Made by a program: the position numbers and the translations under genes | Source: Anaerophilus nitritigenes | Lineage (GTDB): Bacteria > Bacillota > Clostridia > Peptostreptococcales > Thermotaleaceae | DNA length: 63,473 nt | Reading direction: 5' to 3' | NCBI RefSeq assembly: GCF_004138215.1 | Contig: NZ_RYYS01000088.1 | Span: 1 to 63,473, forward strand | The notes under the pieces: model-generated | The model's input: the letters and a program-made list of their open reading frames with translations, nothing else | Database searches by the model: none | What the model was told of the DNA's origin: nothing | Part shown: piece by piece, positions 44,501 to 55,174 of the stretch | How positions within the stretch are numbered: the stretch's first letter is position 1 | Layout of the letters: each line of letters begins with the position of its first letter

Positions 44501-45120
44501 CTTTCTTTTAAAATAGGAGAAAGCTTTTTATATAATGATATTGTAAGAATAGATAACAACATTCCTTTAACAATATTAAATGGTATGATACCATAAAAAA
44601 CTAATGTATCTACATCTTTGATTGCACCATTAGCCGAAGCACTAAAGGCAATAATTTGATCTAATGGCATTACTTTCCCATAAAAAGGTAGCAATATATA
44701 ATAGTTTGTTACTCCTCCTATTATTGACATACATATTGTTCCTAAAATTAATCCAATCATTGCACCCATCTTTGTTTTATTTTTTCTATAAACGATACCA
44801 GCGGGTATAATCATTGCAATACCAATTAAAAAATTTGCAAGCTCTCCTACTCCTCCTGTAGTCGTGTTCATTAAGTGCAGTAAATTTTTTAAAAGCTGGA
44901 TCATAATTCCTGCTGCAGGCCCTAATGCAAAGCTTCCTAAAAGAGCTGGTAAATCACTTGCATCTATTTTTAAAAAGCCTGGGAAAAATAATATTGGCAT
45001 TTCAAAAAACATGATTAAGTAAGCCAAAACAGATAGTATTGAAATTTTTACTAATCCACGAGCTGTCTTCATTTCTTCAAATCCAAAAAAACCTTTTTGT
45101 ACAGCAGATGTTCTATTCAT
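44497..45120 (-). CDS. ribU: ECF transporter S component for riboflavin
   Basis: A 207-aa membrane protein with six helices, the substrate-binding subunit of an energy-coupling-factor importer. After a cytosolic N-terminal extension of about 25 residues, the first helix region ends in FLKIDASDLPALLGSFALGP, the riboflavin-binding signature of RibU. TTGGVGELANFLIG and PFNIVKGMLLS follow. The FMN riboswitch directly upstream makes the substrate assignment firm. The ECF ATPases are elsewhere. Confidence 0.93.
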   Translation of the reverse strand: MNRTSAVQKGFFGFEEMKTARGLVKISILSVLAYLIMFFEMPILFFPGFLKIDASDLPALLGSFALGPAAGIMIQLLKNLLHLMNTTTGGVGELANFLIGIAMIIPAGIVYRKNKTKMGAMIGLILGTICMSIIGGVTNYYILLPFYGKVMPLDQIIAFSASANGAIKDVDTLVFYGIIPFNIVKGMLLSILTISLYKKLSPILKER

Positions 45121-45148
45121 ATAAAAACCTCCTTCTTATTTTGTACAC

Positions 45149-45178
45149 AAAAAAGCCCGAAGAATAATCTTCAGGCAA
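45149..45178 (-). terminator. FMN riboswitch terminator
   Basis: GCCTGAAGATTATTCTTCGGGC followed by TTTTTTG on the minus strand. The CTGAAGAT of its 5' arm resembles the P1 strands of the aptamer, so P1 formation and this stem can be coupled. Confidence 0.85.
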
Positions 45179-45191
45179 AATTAACACACAA

Positions 45192-45312
45192 ATCAATCCA
45201 TCTTCTTCCATCCAGACTTTACTGTCGGTACTGGAATCTCACCAGTTCAGTAGCTTTCGCCACTCGCGGACTATACCGCCGGTCGGGAATTTCACCCTGC
45301 CCTGAAGATTAC
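45192..45312 (-). ncRNA. FMN riboswitch
   Basis: On the minus strand the aptamer reads CTTCAGGGCAGGGTGAAATT, then CCCGACCGGCGGTATAGTCC, GCGAGTGGCGAAAGC, GAACTGGTGAGATTCCAGTA and ACCGACAGTAAAGTCTGGAT, all conserved RFN blocks. It precedes a terminator and ribU, so FMN should stop riboflavin uptake. Confidence 0.97.
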
Positions 45313-45338
45313 ATATAATTTTATTTTATTCTATATTT

Positions 45339-45367
45339 ATTATACATGAATTCATTTTATTTTTCAA
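45339..45367 (-). promoter_or_regulatory. Promoter of the FMN-riboswitch/ribU unit
   Basis: TTGAAA (45362-45367), 17-bp spacer, TATAAT (45339-45344) on the minus strand, about 27 bp upstream of the aptamer. Confidence 0.85.
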
Positions 45368-45383
45368 TACTTATGGAGTTTGC

Positions 45384-45827
45384 TTACTCACTTACTAAAG
45401 AAGTATTTTTTTTATGAGCTAAATAAATAATAATCATAAATACTATTTCATGAGGCAATAATAACAAAATATTTTTCCATGCTACAAAATATAAATAAGT
45501 TGGATTGATATTCATAAAAATAAGCAAAGACCCTTCTAGCAACACAACGATTGTACTAGAAATTAATATAGCAAAAATGCAAATCCTCCATTTCACCTTT
45601 ATGATCCAATGAGTATATAAAATAAAAGTCATCATGTAAACAATTGTACATATCCCAAAATCCATATATTGTTTAATAAAATAACAAGTAATTGCCTGTA
45701 TTATACCTACCACTACAACTTTTTTCACATTTGGTCTTTCTCCCATCAATAAAAGCCCTGCCCATAACATAAGTACTGCTTCTGGAAATGAACCAAAAAT
45801 CACTACACTTATAGGCATATTATACAT
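45384..45827 (-). CDS. Membrane protein of unknown function
   Basis: A 147-aa protein with four or five hydrophobic segments and short loops; no catalytic motif. The arrangement resembles the membrane-sensing N-terminal part of some GHKL-type histidine kinases, but no kinase domain follows, so this is only a resemblance. The start follows AAAGGAGGG. It lies downstream of the amidohydrolase gene (about 80 bp) and upstream of the ribU promoter, on the same strand as both. Confidence 0.6.
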   Translation of the reverse strand: MYNMPISVVIFGSFPEAVLMLWAGLLLMGERPNVKKVVVVGIIQAITCYFIKQYMDFGICTIVYMMTFILYTHWIIKVKWRICIFAILISSTIVVLLEGSLLIFMNINPTYLYFVAWKNILLLLPHEIVFMIIIYLAHKKNTSLVSE

Positions 45828-45909
45828 AGATCACCCTCCTTTACATTTACTTTTGCTTTTAAAAAAATCATACAAATAGAACGATACTGGGGGGCGTTCC
45901 CTACACGTT

Positions 45910-47070
45910 TTAATTTTGTTCGTATACAATTTTCCCATCTATAATTGTATAACTCACCCTTGTTTGTAAGTCAAATGGATGTCCATCCCATATTACTAAA
46001 TCTGCATCTTTTCCTTCTTTGATACTTCCTACTCGATCATCAATTTCCAAAATTTCTGCTGGATAAATAGTAATAGCCTTTAGAGCTTCTTCTTCTTTCA
46101 TCCCTGCTTTTGTTGCAAATGCTGCACACATAGGAAGATACTGTACAGGTATTACAGGATGATCTGTCATAATAGCTACTTTTATTCCTGCATTATTTAA
46201 AATACCTGGAGTTTCAAAAGTTGTATTTTTAAGCTCTACTTTCGGTCTTTCTCCAAAACTTGGTCCTACAATTGCAGATAATCCTTCTTCTTTTAATTCA
46301 TCTACAATTAAGTGTCCTTCTGTGCAATGTTCTAGAGTCATTTTCACATTAAATTCTTTTTTAATTCTTATGGCTGTAAAAATATCATCAGCTCTATGCG
46401 CATGAGCTTTTAGAGGAATCTCTCTTCTTAGTACTGGAAGTAATGATTCTAATTTCATATCATAAGGAGGTTTTTTTGATAAATCATCTTTTGAAGCTTC
46501 TAATTTTTCTTTATATCTTTTTGCTTTATATAAAGTATCTCGTAAGATAGCAGCTGTAGCCATCCTTGTCATAGGAGTTTGCTTTTTTCCATTGTATACT
46601 CTTTTTGGATTTTCTCCAAAAGCACATTTTTGTGCGAGTGGTTCCTTTACAATCATATGATCAATACGATCTCCATAAGTTTTTATAGCTGCAAATTGTC
46701 CTCCTAATACGTTTGCACTTCCAGGTCCTGTAGCTACAGTAGTAATACCTCCCTCTCTTGCTTCTTCAAAATTTCTATCTAAAGGATTAATTGCATCTAT
46801 ACCTCTTAGGTGTGGTGTTACAGGATCTGTCATTTCATTTCCATCTGCTCCTTCAAAACCTATAGCATCTTCCCACATGCCCAAATGACAATGGGCATCA
46901 ATACATCCTGGCATAACAATTTTCCCGGTAGCATCTATTATTTTTGTATTTGCAGGAACGTCTATATTTTCTCCTATTTTTTTTATTTTTCTTTCTTCTA
47001 TCAATATACTTGCTCTTTCATAATTTGTACCTTCCATGGTCCAAATGGTAGCATCTTTGATGAGTAACAT
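45910..47070 (-). CDS. Metal-dependent amidohydrolase
   Basis: A 386-aa protein of the amidohydrolase superfamily, close to imidazolonepropionase-like and dihydroorotase-like members. The first metal motif is GCIDAHCHLGMWED near 60, with KAHAHRADDIFTA near 220, TLEHCTEGH near 245 and the catalytic aspartate in IMTDHPVIP near 300. The start is the ATG after GTGGGGGGA. The substrate is not identifiable; it is not HutI, which is encoded elsewhere in this window. Its neighbours do not form a clear pathway. Confidence 0.8.
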   Translation of the reverse strand: MLLIKDATIWTMEGTNYERASILIEERKIKKIGENIDVPANTKIIDATGKIVMPGCIDAHCHLGMWEDAIGFEGADGNEMTDPVTPHLRGIDAINPLDRNFEEAREGGITTVATGPGSANVLGGQFAAIKTYGDRIDHMIVKEPLAQKCAFGENPKRVYNGKKQTPMTRMATAAILRDTLYKAKRYKEKLEASKDDLSKKPPYDMKLESLLPVLRREIPLKAHAHRADDIFTAIRIKKEFNVKMTLEHCTEGHLIVDELKEEGLSAIVGPSFGERPKVELKNTTFETPGILNNAGIKVAIMTDHPVIPVQYLPMCAAFATKAGMKEEEALKAITIYPAEILEIDDRVGSIKEGKDADLVIWDGHPFDLQTRVSYTIIDGKIVYEQN

Positions 47071-47148
47071 AAGAAATCCCCCCACTTTTGTTATTTTCTT
47101 TCAATTATAGCACTCATAGTTCTCTATAAAAAGTCTTTTATCCTTTCC

Positions 47149-47790
47149 CTATAAACTTTTTATAATCTCTATCAATTCTTCCATACTTTCCACCACATAA
47201 TCCGGATTATGCTTTATATACATTTCTCGTGGAAGAGCACTCCACCCAACGGCTACAGAAATCATTCCTGCATTTTTTCCACATAAAATATCATAGGGAC
47301 TATCTCCTACAATCATACTTTCCTCTACCTTAGCACCCATTTTCTCTAGTGCTAAAAGAGCAGGAGTAGGATCTGGTTTATGAATATTTGTATCATCTGC
47401 ACCAATAATAGCATCAAAATAATTAGTTAGATGAAATAAGTCTAATCCTCTTTTAGCAGAGTCGTTTAATCTTGAAGTCACTACCCCCAAACGATACCCC
47501 TCATCATATAATCTTTTGAGTCCTTCCTTTACTCCTTTATGCATAGTAATATAATCATCAAATCTACTAAATTGAAAATCTCTATAAGTTTTTAATGCTA
47601 TATCACTTAAATCCTTAAACTCTCTATCCAATGTAACTTTTAATATTTCTCCAAAAGACTTTATGATCTCTTCTTTAGGCACATTCTTTTTTAAATGTGT
47701 CTTATAAGTATGTTGAAAGGACTGAATAATTAGCTCATTTGTATCTAGTAGTGTCCCATCTAAATCAAATAATATATTTTTAACAGCCAT
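47149..47790 (-). CDS. ppaX: HAD phosphatase, PpaX-like
   Basis: A 213-aa HAD hydrolase. Motif I is ILFDLDGTLLDTNELIIQSFQHTY, motif II VVTSRLND and motif III/IV MIVGDSPYDILCGKNAGM. The NTNELI-like stretch after motif I is typical of PpaX, the pyrophosphatase linked to HPr kinase in Bacillus, but phosphoglycolate phosphatase is an alternative. It starts 1 bp after the tex stop and is probably co-transcribed. Confidence 0.78.
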   Translation of the reverse strand: MAVKNILFDLDGTLLDTNELIIQSFQHTYKTHLKKNVPKEEIIKSFGEILKVTLDREFKDLSDIALKTYRDFQFSRFDDYITMHKGVKEGLKRLYDEGYRLGVVTSRLNDSAKRGLDLFHLTNYFDAIIGADDTNIHKPDPTPALLALEKMGAKVEESMIVGDSPYDILCGKNAGMISVAVGWSALPREMYIKHNPDYVVESMEELIEIIKSL

Positions 47791-47791
47791 T

Positions 47792-49960
47792 TTATACCCC
47801 TTTCATAGTTAGTGAAATCTTACCTCTTTCTATGTCTAAATCTATAATTTTTACTTTTACTTCATCTCCAACTGCTACTATATCCATAGGACTTTTTATA
47901 AATTTTTCACTCAGCTGTGAAATATGAACAAGCCCATCTTGTTTGACTCCTATATCTACAAATGCTCCAAAATCTACTACATTTCTTACAGTTCCCATCA
48001 TGATCATATCTATCTTTAAATCTTCCATTTTGAGTACATCTGATCTAAATACTGGCTTTGGCATTTCTTCTCTAGGATCTCTACCAGGTTTTTTGATTTC
48101 TTGTATAATATCCTTTAGTGTAGGAATACCTACTTCTAATTCACAAGCTATTTTTTCTATATTTTGCTCTAATGTATTTCCTTGTTCATATTCTAGTATT
48201 TTAGACTCTATATCTTTTAATTTCCCATTCTCAATATCATTTTTTAAGTATCCTAATTTTTCTACAAGCTTTATAGTAATAGGATAAGACTCTGGATGAA
48301 CTGCTGTATTGTCTAATGGATTGTCCCCATAAGATATTCTAAGAAAACCTGCACATTGCTCATAAGCCTTATCTCCTAATCTTTTTACCTTTTTAAGCTC
48401 TTCTCTATTTTGAAACTTTCCATTTTCTTCTCTATACCCTACAATATTTTTAGCAATAGATGAGGAAATTCCTGATACATATTTAAGAAGAGATGGAGTT
48501 GCTGTATTTAAATCTACACCTACACTATTTACGCAGTCTTCTACTACATTTTTAAGACTCTCTCCTAATTTGCTTTGATTTAGATCATGCTGGTATTGTC
48601 CTACCCCTATACTTTTAGGATCAATTTTTACAAGCTCTGCCAATGGATCTTGTAGTCTTCTCCCTATGGATATAGCTCCTCTTATCGATACATCTATATC
48701 TGGATACTCCTCTGCTGCAAGCTTTGATGCAGAATATACAGAAGCTCCTGCTTCGCTGACAATAGTATAATATACTTTTTTATCTATTTCTTTTAACAAC
48801 TCAGCTACAATAAATTCTGTTTCTCTTGATGCTGTACCATTTCCAATAGGAATGATATCTATATTATACTTTTTAATCTTCTCTTTTATGACCTTTTTAG
48901 CTTCTTCTACTTTGTGGTGGGGTGCATTAGGATAAATGGTAGCATAATCTAATAATTTTCCAGTTTCATCTAAAATAGTAATTTTACATCCGGTTCTATA
49001 GCTTGGATCTATGGCAAGAACTCTAACATCTTTGATTGGTGGAATTAATAAAAGTGGTTTTGTATTTTTTGCAAATACCTTAATGGCTTCTTCTTCTGCT
49101 CTTTGTGTTAAATCATTTCTGATCTCTCTTTCTATAGATGGCGCAATAAGTCTTTTATAAGCATCTTCTATAGCAGTAATTAAAATTTCTCTTGTATGAC
49201 TTTTAGGTTTTAATATAGACTTTTGTAAAAAGAAAAGAATATCTTCTATAGGTACATCTATCTTTATTTTTAGTTTTTTCTCCTTCTCCCCTCTATTAAT
49301 AGCCAAAACTCTATGATTTGCTATTTTATTTACAGGCTCTTTGTAATCATAATACATTTCATAAACGGTTTTTTCTTCTTGATCTACCCCATGAGATAAT
49401 AGGATACCTTTTTCATAAGTGATATTTCTTATTTTTTTTCGATATGTAGCATCATCAGAAATTTTTTCTGCGATAATGTCTAAAGCACCATTAATTGCTT
49501 CTTCTACATTGCTCACGCCTTTTTGTTCATCTACAAATTTTCGAGCTATATCTTCTATACTGCCGTCGAATATTTCCTGGGAAAAAATCATGTCAGATAA
49601 AGGTTCTAATCCTTTTTCCTTTGCAATGGTAGCTTTTGTTCTTCTTTTAGGTCTAAATGGTCTATATATGTCTTCTACTTCTGTCAACGTAGTTGAATTT
49701 TGTACTTTTTCCTTGATTTCTTCTGTCAACTTTCCTTGTTCTTCAATAAGTCTTATCACTTCTTCTTTTTTACTCTCAAGATTTCTTAAATAAATCAGCC
49801 GTTCTGACAATTCTCTCAAAATAATATCATTGAGTCCACCTGTCATTTCTTTTCTATATCTAGCTATAAACGGAATCGTATTTCCTTGATCAATTAGTTC
49901 AATAGTAGCTTTTACTTGTGAAGCCTTAATTTGAAATTCCTTTTGTAATTGTTGTATCAT
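47792..49960 (-). CDS. tex: Tex family S1 RNA-binding protein
   Basis: A 722-aa protein of full Tex length. The N-terminal helical part begins IQQLQKEFQIKASQVKATIELID, the YqgF-like nuclease domain is near 320-450 (VLAIDPSYRTGCKITILDE), helix-hairpin-helix motifs lie at 490-560 (LLKYVSGISSSIAKNIVGYRE) and an S1 domain closes the protein (MGTVRNVVDFGAFVDIGVKQDGLVHISQLS). Tex binds nucleic acid and affects transcription; its exact role is open. I use the ATG start; a TTG one codon upstream is also possible. Confidence 0.92.
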   Translation of the reverse strand: MIQQLQKEFQIKASQVKATIELIDQGNTIPFIARYRKEMTGGLNDIILRELSERLIYLRNLESKKEEVIRLIEEQGKLTEEIKEKVQNSTTLTEVEDIYRPFRPKRRTKATIAKEKGLEPLSDMIFSQEIFDGSIEDIARKFVDEQKGVSNVEEAINGALDIIAEKISDDATYRKKIRNITYEKGILLSHGVDQEEKTVYEMYYDYKEPVNKIANHRVLAINRGEKEKKLKIKIDVPIEDILFFLQKSILKPKSHTREILITAIEDAYKRLIAPSIEREIRNDLTQRAEEEAIKVFAKNTKPLLLIPPIKDVRVLAIDPSYRTGCKITILDETGKLLDYATIYPNAPHHKVEEAKKVIKEKIKKYNIDIIPIGNGTASRETEFIVAELLKEIDKKVYYTIVSEAGASVYSASKLAAEEYPDIDVSIRGAISIGRRLQDPLAELVKIDPKSIGVGQYQHDLNQSKLGESLKNVVEDCVNSVGVDLNTATPSLLKYVSGISSSIAKNIVGYREENGKFQNREELKKVKRLGDKAYEQCAGFLRISYGDNPLDNTAVHPESYPITIKLVEKLGYLKNDIENGKLKDIESKILEYEQGNTLEQNIEKIACELEVGIPTLKDIIQEIKKPGRDPREEMPKPVFRSDVLKMEDLKIDMIMMGTVRNVVDFGAFVDIGVKQDGLVHISQLSEKFIKSPMDIVAVGDEVKVKIIDLDIERGKISLTMKGV

Positions 49961-50037
49961 CAAATTGTAAAATCTCCTTTCAACTCTTTATAATTTCCAT
50001 TATATAGATATGTTTTTTTTCTTGCAATAATATTCAT

Positions 50038-50063
50038 AAAAAAGTAGCCTAACGGCTACTTTT
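50038..50063 (-). terminator. Terminator after prfB
   Basis: AAAAGTAGCC-GTTA-GGCTACTTTTTT on the minus strand, overlapping the prfB stop. Confidence 0.88.
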
Positions 50064-51160
50064 ACAAACTCTTTAAGTATTCATTCATAAATAAATCTAT
50101 ATCTCCATCCATTACAGATTGTACATTTCCCATCTCTGCATTGGTTCTATGATCTTTGACCAAATTATATGGATGAAAAACGTAAGACCTAATTTGACTT
50201 CCCCATGCAATCTGACTATAATCACCTTTTAAATCCTCAATTTTTTCTTTATGTTCTCTTTCTTTTAATTCTATCAACTTTGCAGTAAGCATCTTCATAG
50301 CTGTTTCTTTGTTGCTATGTTGAGATCTCTCATTTTGACACTGTACTACAATTCCTGTAGGAATATGGGTAATTCGAATTGCTGAATCTGTTTTATTGAC
50401 ATGCTGTCCTCCTGCTCCACTGGCTCTATAGGTATCCACCTTTAAATCATTAGGATTAATATCAATCACAATGTCTTCATCAAGCTCTGGCATTACATCT
50501 AAAGAAGCAAAGGAAGTATGTCTTTTTCCAGAAGGATCAAAAGGAGAAATTCTAACAATTCTATGAACACCTTTTTCTCCTTTTAAATAACCATAAGCAT
50601 TTTCTCCTTCTACAAGAAAAGTAATATTTTTAATACCCGCTTCCGTATCTGGCAAAATATCTAAAGTTTTTATTTTATATCCTTTTTTCTCTGACCATCT
50701 TGTATACATTCTTAGAAGCATTTCTGCCCAGTCTTGAGCATCCAATCCTCCTGCTCCCGCATGAATAGATAAAATAGCATTATTTTTATCATATTCTCCT
50801 GATAAAAGAGTTTCAATTCTCATATTCTCCATTGCTTCTTTTAAATACACAACTTCTTGGTCTGCTTCTTTTACAACAGACAAATCGCCCTCTTCTATGG
50901 CCATCTCGAGTAGTAAGTCTAGTTCTTCATATTTTTCATAAATATCTTCATATTTTTTTATTTTATCTTTAATGTGCTTTACTCTTTGTAAAACTTTTTG
51001 TGCATTTTGAGGATCCTCCCAAAGGGATGGATCCATTGCCTTATAACCTAAATCTTCTTCCTCTTCTTTTAAATTTTCTAGGTCAAAGTGAAACACTCAA
51101 ATCTTTAAGAGGATCTTTTAATAAACTAAGTTCATGTTTTAACTGCTCTAGCTGTATCAT
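50062..51160 (-). CDS. prfB: Peptide chain release factor 2 with programmed +1 frameshift
   Basis: RF2 in two frames. The first 25 codons (MIQLEQLKHELSLLKDP..VSL, 51160-51086) end at CTT TGA C. Skipping the T at 51085 continues as DLENLKEEEEDLG to 50062, giving 365 residues, the standard RF2 size. The anticodon-mimic SPF is in RISPFDPSGKRH and GGQ in SGAGGQHVNKTDSA. RF2 reads UGA, so low RF2 promotes the shift and restores supply. The slip site is canonical, but the usual upstream AGGGGG-like stimulator is replaced by GAGTG. It follows secA by 17 bp. Confidence 0.97.
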
Positions 51161-51177
51161 CCTACACACCTCGGTTC

Positions 51178-53856
51178 TTATTGTCCACAACATTTTTTAT
51201 ATTTTTTACCACTTCCACAAGGACACATATCGTTTCTTCCAACTTCTTTTTCCTTAGTAACTGTCTGATTTTGTGGTTCATCTCCTCCACTAACCTTTAT
51301 TACTTTAACGACTTGTTTTCTTTCTGTTTCTGTTTGAACAGTTACATTAAACAAATGTTTTATAGTATCTTCTTGAATAGCCAAAGTCATAGCTTCAAAC
51401 ATATCAAATCCTTCTACCTGATAAGCTCTTACTGGATCTTCTTGTCCATAAGCTCTAAGTCCAATTCCTTGTCTTAATTGATCCATAGCATCAATATGAT
51501 CCATCCATTTGTTATCTACAATACGAAGAAGAATCACTCTTTCAAGCTCTCTCATTCTTTCTTCTCCTACTTCTTCTTCTTTTGCAGTATATAAATCATT
51601 TGCAATTTTTATAATTCTATTTTTCAAATCTTCTTTTGTCATTTCTTCTAAATCATCAAAAGATAAACTTCCCTTTGGTAAAAATAAAATTGAAAGATAA
51701 TCTTCTAAACCTTTTAAGTCCCACTCTTCTGGAAATTTGGCTTCAGCTGTGTAATTTTCTACACTTCTATCTATAATACCCTCTAGCATACCCATCACAT
51801 GGTCTTTGAGGTTTTCTCCTTCTAATACTTTCTTTCTTTCATTATACATAACTTCTCTTTGTTTGTTCATAACATCATCATATTGAAGAACATGTTTTCT
51901 GATAGAGAAGTTTCTGCCTTCTACTCTTTTTTGAGCTCCCTCTATAGATTTTGAAAGAAGTTTTGCTTCTATTGGTTCATCATCTTCCATCCCAAGTTTT
52001 TCTACTACCCCTTGAATTCTTTCGCTTCCAAATAGTCTCATTAAATCATCTTCAAGAGAAATGAAAAATTGAGAAGATCCTTTATCTCCTTGACGACCAG
52101 AACGACCTCTTAACTGATTGTCAATTCTTCTTGACTCATGTCTTTCTGTACCTAAAATACAAAGACCTCCAGCCTCTACCACCTTATCTTTTTCTGCATC
52201 TGTTTCTTTTTTGATTTTTTCATAAAGCTTTCTATATTCTTCTCTTGCTTTTATGATTTCCTCATCTTCTGTTTTTGCAAAACTTGTCACCATAGAAAGA
52301 ATATATTCACTATATCCTCTTTTTTTCATTTCTTTTTTTGCCATAAACTCTGGATTTCCACCTAAAACAATATCTGTACCTCTTCCTGCCATATTCGTAG
52401 CAATCGTTACAGCACCAAATCTTCCTGCTTGGGAAACTATTTCAGCTTCTCTCTCATGTTGCTTTGCATTTAAAACTTCATGAGCTACACCTTGTTTTTT
52501 TAGCATCTTACTAAGTAATTCTGATCTTTCTATAGAAATAGTACCAACTAGCACTGGTTGACCTTTTTTGTGTTTTTCCACAATTTGATCAATAACTGCC
52601 TTAAATTTTCCCATTTCTGTTTTGTAAACAGAATCAGATAAATCATGTCTTTGAATAGATTTATTGGTAGGAACTACAACTACATCCATATTGTAAATAT
52701 GTTTAAATTCGTCTTCTTCTGTTTTTGCAGTCCCTGTCATCCCAGAGAGCTTATTGTACATTCTAAAATAATTTTGCAGTGTAATTGTTGCTAAAGTCTT
52801 TGATTCTCTTTGTACTTCTAAACCTTCTTTTGCTTCTATAGCTTGATGAAGTCCGTCTGAATATCTTCTTCCAAACATCAATCTTCCTGTAAATTCATCT
52901 ACAATGACAATTTCTCCATCTTTTATTACATAGTCTTTATCTCTTTTCATCAAAGTATGAGCTTTTAATGCTTGATTAATATGATGAGAAATTTCCATAT
53001 TTTCAGGATCTGCAAGGTTTTCAATCGCAAAGAATTTTTCAGCTTTCTCTACTCCTCCACCTGCTTCATCTGTCAATACTACTGTATTGGCTTTTTCATC
53101 CATGACATAATCTACATCTTTTTTTAAATTCCCTATAAACTGATCTACAATTTGATAAAGCTTTGTAGATTTTTCTCCTGCTCCTGAAATAATAAGAGGT
53201 GTTCTTGCTTCATCTACTAATATACTATCTACCTCATCCACAATCGCATAATTTTGACCTCTTTGAACCATCTCTTCTTTATATAAAACCATATTATCTC
53301 TTAAATAATCAAATCCAAACTCATTATTTGTTCCATAAGTAATATCCGCTTCATATGCAGCTTTTCTTTGTTGATTCGTAATTCCATGAACAATACACCC
53401 TACAGATAACCCCAAGAAATTGTAAACTTTTTCCATCCATTCCGCATCACGTTTTGCAAGGTAATCATTTACAGTAACTACATGTACACCTTTTCCTTCT
53501 AACGCATTTAAATATACAGGAAGAGTTGCCATCAATGTCTTTCCTTCTCCAGTTTTCATCTCTGCGATTCTTCCTTGATGAAGAACGATTCCTCCCAATA
53601 ATTGAACACGAAAATGCTTCATTCCTAAAGTTCTCCATGCTCCTTCTCTTGCAACAGCAAAAGCCTCTGGTAAAATATCATCTAATGTCTTTCCTTTTGC
53701 AAGTTCATCTTTAAATTGATTTGTTTTATTTTTTAATTCTTCATCACTTAATTTTTGTATAGAATCTTCAAATGATTCTATTTCATCAACAATTTTAAAT
53801 AGTTTTTTGACTTCTCTATCATTAAAATTTCCAAAAATCTTCTCTAAAAGATTCAT
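51178..53856 (-). CDS. secA: Preprotein translocase ATPase SecA
   Basis: An 892-aa SecA. Nucleotide-binding domain 1 has [22 protein letters not shown] near 98-119 and [19 protein letters not shown] near 205. [14 protein letters not shown] and [21 protein letters not shown] lie in domain 2. The helical scaffold and wing follow, and a zinc-binding tail [15 protein letters not shown] ends it. It drives protein export through SecYEG. The secA-prfB order is conserved across Firmicutes. Confidence 0.98.
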   Translation of the reverse strand: MNLLEKIFGNFNDREVKKLFKIVDEIESFEDSIQKLSDEELKNKTNQFKDELAKGKTLDDILPEAFAVAREGAWRTLGMKHFRVQLLGGIVLHQGRIAEMKTGEGKTLMATLPVYLNALEGKGVHVVTVNDYLAKRDAEWMEKVYNFLGLSVGCIVHGITNQQRKAAYEADITYGTNNEFGFDYLRDNMVLYKEEMVQRGQNYAIVDEVDSILVDEARTPLIISGAGEKSTKLYQIVDQFIGNLKKDVDYVMDEKANTVVLTDEAGGGVEKAEKFFAIENLADPENMEISHHINQALKAHTLMKRDKDYVIKDGEIVIVDEFTGRLMFGRRYSDGLHQAIEAKEGLEVQRESKTLATITLQNYFRMYNKLSGMTGTAKTEEDEFKHIYNMDVVVVPTNKSIQRHDLSDSVYKTEMGKFKAVIDQIVEKHKKGQPVLVGTISIERSELLSKMLKKQGVAHEVLNAKQHEREAEIVSQAGRFGAVTIATNMAGRGTDIVLGGNPEFMAKKEMKKRGYSEYILSMVTSFAKTEDEEIIKAREEYRKLYEKIKKETDAEKDKVVEAGGLCILGTERHESRRIDNQLRGRSGRQGDKGSSQFFISLEDDLMRLFGSERIQGVVEKLGMEDDEPIEAKLLSKSIEGAQKRVEGRNFSIRKHVLQYDDVMNKQREVMYNERKKVLEGENLKDHVMGMLEGIIDRSVENYTAEAKFPEEWDLKGLEDYLSILFLPKGSLSFDDLEEMTKEDLKNRIIKIANDLYTAKEEEVGEERMRELERVILLRIVDNKWMDHIDAMDQLRQGIGLRAYGQEDPVRAYQVEGFDMFEAMTLAIQEDTIKHLFNVTVQTETERKQVVKVIKVSGGDEPQNQTVTKEKEVGRNDMCPCGSGKKYKKCCGQ

Positions 53857-53918
53857 AATTATCCATCCTCTCTACAGTAAATCATACTCCAAATTTCATT
53901 GTACCATAATTCTTATTT

Positions 53919-54512
53919 TTATTCTTTCCCTTTATAAGGAATTTTTATCATAGTAGCTACTTTTTGTCCAAATCTAAGTTTTAACATTTCCCTTTGTATA
54001 AAAAGAATCACCCCTAAAGTCATAAACAAATCTCCTATACTCAAAACCTTTGCAAACGGATAAGGCTTTGGTACTACAATATATTTTGCTAATCCTCTAC
54101 TAAAACCTACCGCTTCACCAGATGCAATATATCGAATCATTTCTCCTTTTTTTATTTGCTCAGCCAACAATTCATTCCCAGCAAATTCTAAACCATCTAT
54201 AGAAATCGGCATTCTTCCTTTATTAATAAAAATCACCAATAAATTTAATACCACTCCTATAAACAATGCTATAGCTCCTTTTTTCTCTCTATTCAGCACT
54301 ACTACCCCTGCTATAGCTAATAAAGATACAACGTCTAAAAGCCCCCCATAATAACATACCCACGTAAAATCAGAAAATAAAAATCCTAAAATCTGCAATC
54401 CAAAGGCAAAAATAAGAACAGGCCACCATTTAATATGTAAAAATCTAATATTTGATAACCTTCCTCCCCTTAACTTTCCTAATAAAAATCCGATTAATGC
54501 TCCTTCAAACAT
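53919..54512 (-). CDS. DUF5317 family membrane protein
   Basis: A 197-aa protein with about five hydrophobic segments and an extracytoplasmic loop containing NKGRMPISIDGLEFAG, the part conserved in DUF5317 proteins. The function is unknown. It lies between secA and hpf on the same strand, with AGAGGAT as ribosome site. The 60-bp gap to secA has no clear terminator. Confidence 0.75.
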   Translation of the reverse strand: MFEGALIGFLLGKLRGGRLSNIRFLHIKWWPVLIFAFGLQILGFLFSDFTWVCYYGGLLDVVSLLAIAGVVVLNREKKGAIALFIGVVLNLLVIFINKGRMPISIDGLEFAGNELLAEQIKKGEMIRYIASGEAVGFSRGLAKYIVVPKPYPFAKVLSIGDLFMTLGVILFIQREMLKLRFGQKVATMIKIPYKGKE

Positions 54513-54618
54513 ATCCTCTCACTCCCTAGTCCTATCTCTATTGTGATTTTACATTGTTGAATAAGTCTATTATAAACTTATTACTCAATAGGAATCAATC
54601 TTTATTTGTTTCCTCCAG

Positions 54619-54650
54619 AAAAAAAAGAACAGCATTTGCTGTTCTTTTAA
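54619..54650 (-). terminator. hpf terminator
   Basis: AAAAGAACAGCAAATGCTGTTCTTTTTTTT on the minus strand, reaching into the end of hpf. Confidence 0.9.
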
Positions 54651-55174
54651 AAGGTTGGCTCTATCAATCCATAATTTCCATCTTTTCTTTTATATACTAC
54701 ACTTACTTCTTCAGTTTCACTATTGGTAAATACAAAGAAACTATGTCCTAAAAGCTCCATTTGCAAAATTGCTTCTTCTGGATCCATTGGTTTTACTGGA
54801 AATCTCTTTGTTTTTACAATTTTTGCTTCATCTCTATTTCCTTCTAAAGTTGGTATATTTTCAAAGCGAATCGTGTCATGTCCTTTGTATCTTTTTTGAA
54901 GTTTTGTCTTATGCTTTCTAATTTGTCTATTGAGTTTATCTACAACTTTATCTACTGATGAATACATATCTTCTGTTGACTCTTCTGCTCGAATCATAGA
55001 TCCGTTAATAGGAACTGTGATCTCTATAATTTGTCTATTCTTTTCTACACTCAATGTAGCTTGAGCTTCTACATCTTCCTTGAAATATTTGCCGAATTTT
55101 TCTAATTTTCCTTCAATCATATCTCTTAAAGCATCTGTAACCTCTAAATTTTTTCCACTTACTTTTACTATCAT
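54647..55174 (-). CDS. hpf: Long-form ribosome hibernation promoting factor
   Basis: A 175-aa long HPF (RaiA/YfiA family). The N-terminal ribosome-binding domain spans residues 1-100 (VSGKNLEVTDALRDMIEGKLEKFGKYF) and the C-terminal dimerisation domain is near 118-175 (VVKTKRFPVKPMDPEEAILQMELLGHSFFVFTN, GNYGLIEP). It forms 100S ribosome dimers in stationary phase. The start follows GGAAGGAG. A raiA-type structured RNA lies about 750 bp upstream on the same strand, as is typical for that RNA class. Confidence 0.95.
   Translation of the reverse strand: MIVKVSGKNLEVTDALRDMIEGKLEKFGKYFKEDVEAQATLSVEKNRQIIEITVPINGSMIRAEESTEDMYSSVDKVVDKLNRQIRKHKTKLQKRYKGHDTIRFENIPTLEGNRDEAKIVKTKRFPVKPMDPEEAILQMELLGHSFFVFTNSETEEVSVVYKRKDGNYGLIEPTF

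Noticed and set aside
45097-45318. Plus-strand open frame over the FMN riboswitch
   Set aside because: It is the complement of conserved RFN aptamer blocks and has no ribosome site.
45910-47070. Second imidazolonepropionase
   Set aside because: It shares only the amidohydrolase fold. The HutI-specific VDSHTHFVFGG motif and hut context are absent, and a clear hutI is at 6302-7558.
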